Of a DNA stretch of 6,045 bases, positions 4,701-6,045 are shown one piece after another; within the stretch, counting starts at the first letter, position 1; each line of letters opens with the position of its first letter. Source of the DNA: Prolixibacteraceae bacterium (GTDB lineage: Bacteria; Bacteroidota; Bacteroidia; Bacteroidales; Prolixibacteraceae); contig JAQIDF010000343.1 of the NCBI GenBank assembly GCA_027858145.1, forward strand, positions 1 to 6,045, read 5' to 3'. Position numbers and translations under genes: made by a program. The notes under the pieces are model-generated. The model saw nothing but the letters and a program-made list of their open reading frames with translations. It did no database searches and was not told the origin of the DNA.

Positions 4701-6045
4701 AGGCACTTTTAAGGCCAACACGGTGAGGTGTGACCCGGCTGTTATTACTGTTTTTACTTGACATAAAAGTAGTAATTTGTTTACACTCTTTTGCTAAATC
4801 TTTTCTCCATTGGGTGCGCTGATAAAAATATTTATCATATTCAGATAAAAAAGGGTTGGCATCTGCTTTCACTTTAACATGATATCGAATAGGAACATAC
4901 GCAATACGGTACAAGCGATTTGTCTCTGTACCTTTCTTGGTTATTCTTGTATCGGTAAAATGGTTGTCGTGAAAGTAGCGATGGTAAATCCACCAACGGT
5001 TTTTGTTGCCGTGTTGGTATTTTGCCCAACGTTTCAATTGCCAGTAAATGAATGTTCCCAGCCTTGCAAATGTTCGTTTCGAACAGATCCCTTTATGGTA
5101 GTTCGACCAGCCTCTAATGACTGGGTTTAATATACGAATTAAGGCATGTGCAGGAATACCACGGTTTTTCTTGATTATTTTCTTGATCTTATCTTTGAAT
5201 GACTGAACAGATTCCTTCGCTGGACGTATTAACAGTTTGCCCCTGTATTTTCGGACATTCTGCGACAGGAATTTAAAGCCATCGTTGATGTTCGTGATTC
5301 TGGATTTTTCTGGCGCGAGTTCTAAGCCTCTTTCTGACAAGAATTCAGTTACCAACGGAATAATATCATTGATGATTGTTTCTTTGTCGATGGCCGTAAT
5401 TACAAAATCGTCGGCATAACGAATGAAGTTGACTTTCTGTCGTCTCCAGCGTGGAAACTTATTGTTAATAAGTGTTTCAAGTCCGTCTAAGACCATGTTC
5501 ATAATCATTGGCGATATTGTACCGCCTTGTGGTGTTCCCTTTTTGCTTGGAAACAGTCGATTCTTTTCGATGTACCCCGACTTCAACCATTTTTTGAGGA
5601 TGGTTTTATTGATGGGAATATTTTCCAATACCCAATCGTGTCGGATGTTATCGAAACAGCCTTTAATGTCTGCTTCAAACACCCATTGCGCTGATATTTT
5701 ACGGCAAAGCGAAAGAAAACATTGAGCAATTGCATCATTACATGATCTTCTTGCCCTAAACCCAAAAGAGTTTCCATCTGCTAAGACTTCGGCCATTGGT
5801 TCAAGCGCCATTTTGTACAACGTTTGCATGGCTCTGTCGTGCATTACAGGAATACTCAGCGGACGTTTCTTACCATTTTTCTTTGGGATGTAAATCCTGC
5901 GCAAAGGTTTTGTTTGATAACCTCTAGATTTTAGATTTAAAGCTGCTTTTAGTTTATCAATGGGATGGCGCCAGACAATCCGGTCAACACCAGGAGTCTT
6001 GCCCCCTTTGTTTTTAGTAACTCTGAAAACAGCTAGTAATTTAGC
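4699..6045 (-). CDS. ltrA: Group II intron-encoded reverse transcriptase/maturase, 5'-truncated by window edge
   Basis: This protein helps the intron fold and splice, and reverse-transcribes it during retrohoming. The frame is open to the right edge, giving at least 448 residues; the true start lies outside, so the internal TTG at 5904 should not be taken as the start. In codons counted from the edge: KGGKTPGVD at about 13-21; YIPKKNGKKRPLSIP at 52-66; NSFGFR (92-97); the RT3 block FEADIKGCFDN with catalytic Asp at 126; GTPQGGTISP at 170-179; YADD at 210-213; maturase (X) domain about 275-345 (NPVIRGWSNYHKG, RLGTFIYWQLKRWA). The stretch IRYHVKVKADANPF (386-399) normally precedes an HNH endonuclease. 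Here the protein ends about 49 residues later without CxxC pairs or HHI motifs, so the endonuclease is absent. Splicing may be intact, but endonuclease-dependent mobility probably is not. Confidence 0.9.
   Translation of the reverse strand, partial: AKLLAVFRVTKNKGGKTPGVDRIVWRHPIDKLKAALNLKSRGYQTKPLRRIYIPKKNGKKRPLSIPVMHDRAMQTLYKMALEPMAEVLADGNSFGFRARRSCNDAIAQCFLSLCRKISAQWVFEADIKGCFDNIRHDWVLENIPINKTILKKWLKSGYIEKNRLFPSKKGTPQGGTISPMIMNMVLDGLETLINNKFPRWRRQKVNFIRYADDFVITAIDKETIINDIIPLVTEFLSERGLELAPEKSRITNINDGFKFLSQNVRKYRGKLLIRPAKESVQSFKDKIKKIIKKNRGIPAHALIRILNPVIRGWSNYHKGICSKRTFARLGTFIYWQLKRWAKYQHGNKNRWWIYHRYFHDNHFTDTRITKKGTETNRLYRIAYVPIRYHVKVKADANPFLSEYDKYFYQRTQWRKDLAKECKQITTFMSSKNSNNSRVTPHRVGLKSA

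Larger units (their letters stand above)
4640..6045 (-). mobile_element. Group II intron, 3' portion (5' part outside the window)
   Basis: This is a self-splicing retroelement with an intron-encoded RT/maturase followed by the catalytic domain V and a domain VI-like hairpin. It is oriented like the DGR operon, and its 3' end lies roughly 90-95 nt before the T9SS-domain gene's ATG. The exact 3' splice site is not fixed: the bulged A candidate at 4650 would place the end between about 4640 and 4643. The 5' domains I-III and the start of the ORF lie beyond the right edge. Confidence 0.85.

Noticed and set aside
5904..5904. Start of the maturase at the internal TTG
   Set aside because: The frame stays open with group II RT-like sequence (KGGKTPGVD) all the way to 6045, so the gene is cut by the window and does not start here.

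Overview
The window most likely comes from a member of the Bacteroidota. The evidence is a type IX secretion (T9SS) C-terminal sorting domain, a FISUMP-type C-type-lectin protein, an outer-membrane beta-barrel gene and AT-rich intergenic DNA. All convincing genes lie on the minus strand, so the transcriptional order runs from high to low coordinates.

The core (about 1036-4549) is a complete diversity-generating retroelement (DGR) in the classical order: target gene with variable repeat (VR), avd-like accessory gene, template repeat (TR), reverse transcriptase. TR (2298-2493) and VR (3142-3337) align without gaps over 196 bp. They differ at 33 positions, and every difference is at an adenine of the coding-strand TR (23 A-to-G, 10 A-to-T, no A-to-C). 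The variation recodes 23 of the last 65 residues of a secreted FISUMP-domain protein. A short T9SS-sorted secreted protein lies directly upstream of the target in an apparent two-gene operon. Three hairpins and a small tandem repeat sit in the gaps between DGR parts and may delimit the TR RNA or help retrohoming.

Upstream of this operon (about 4640 to the right edge) is the 3' part of a group II intron in the same orientation. It has a 34-nt domain V, a domain VI-like hairpin with a bulged A, and an intron-encoded RT/maturase that runs off the window. The maturase lacks the HNH endonuclease usually found at its C-terminus. The window therefore carries two unrelated-in-function reverse transcriptases.

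Downstream of the DGR RT (about 240-1035), an AT-rich gene for an outer-membrane beta-barrel-like protein is bracketed by integron attC-like sequence. A palindromic element (941-1020) starts 15 nt after the RT stop codon, and a similar core motif overlaps the barrel gene's own stop codon. This looks like an integron-type gene cassette, but no integrase is present and the second site is incomplete. The leftmost 240 bases hold no gene I can identify.
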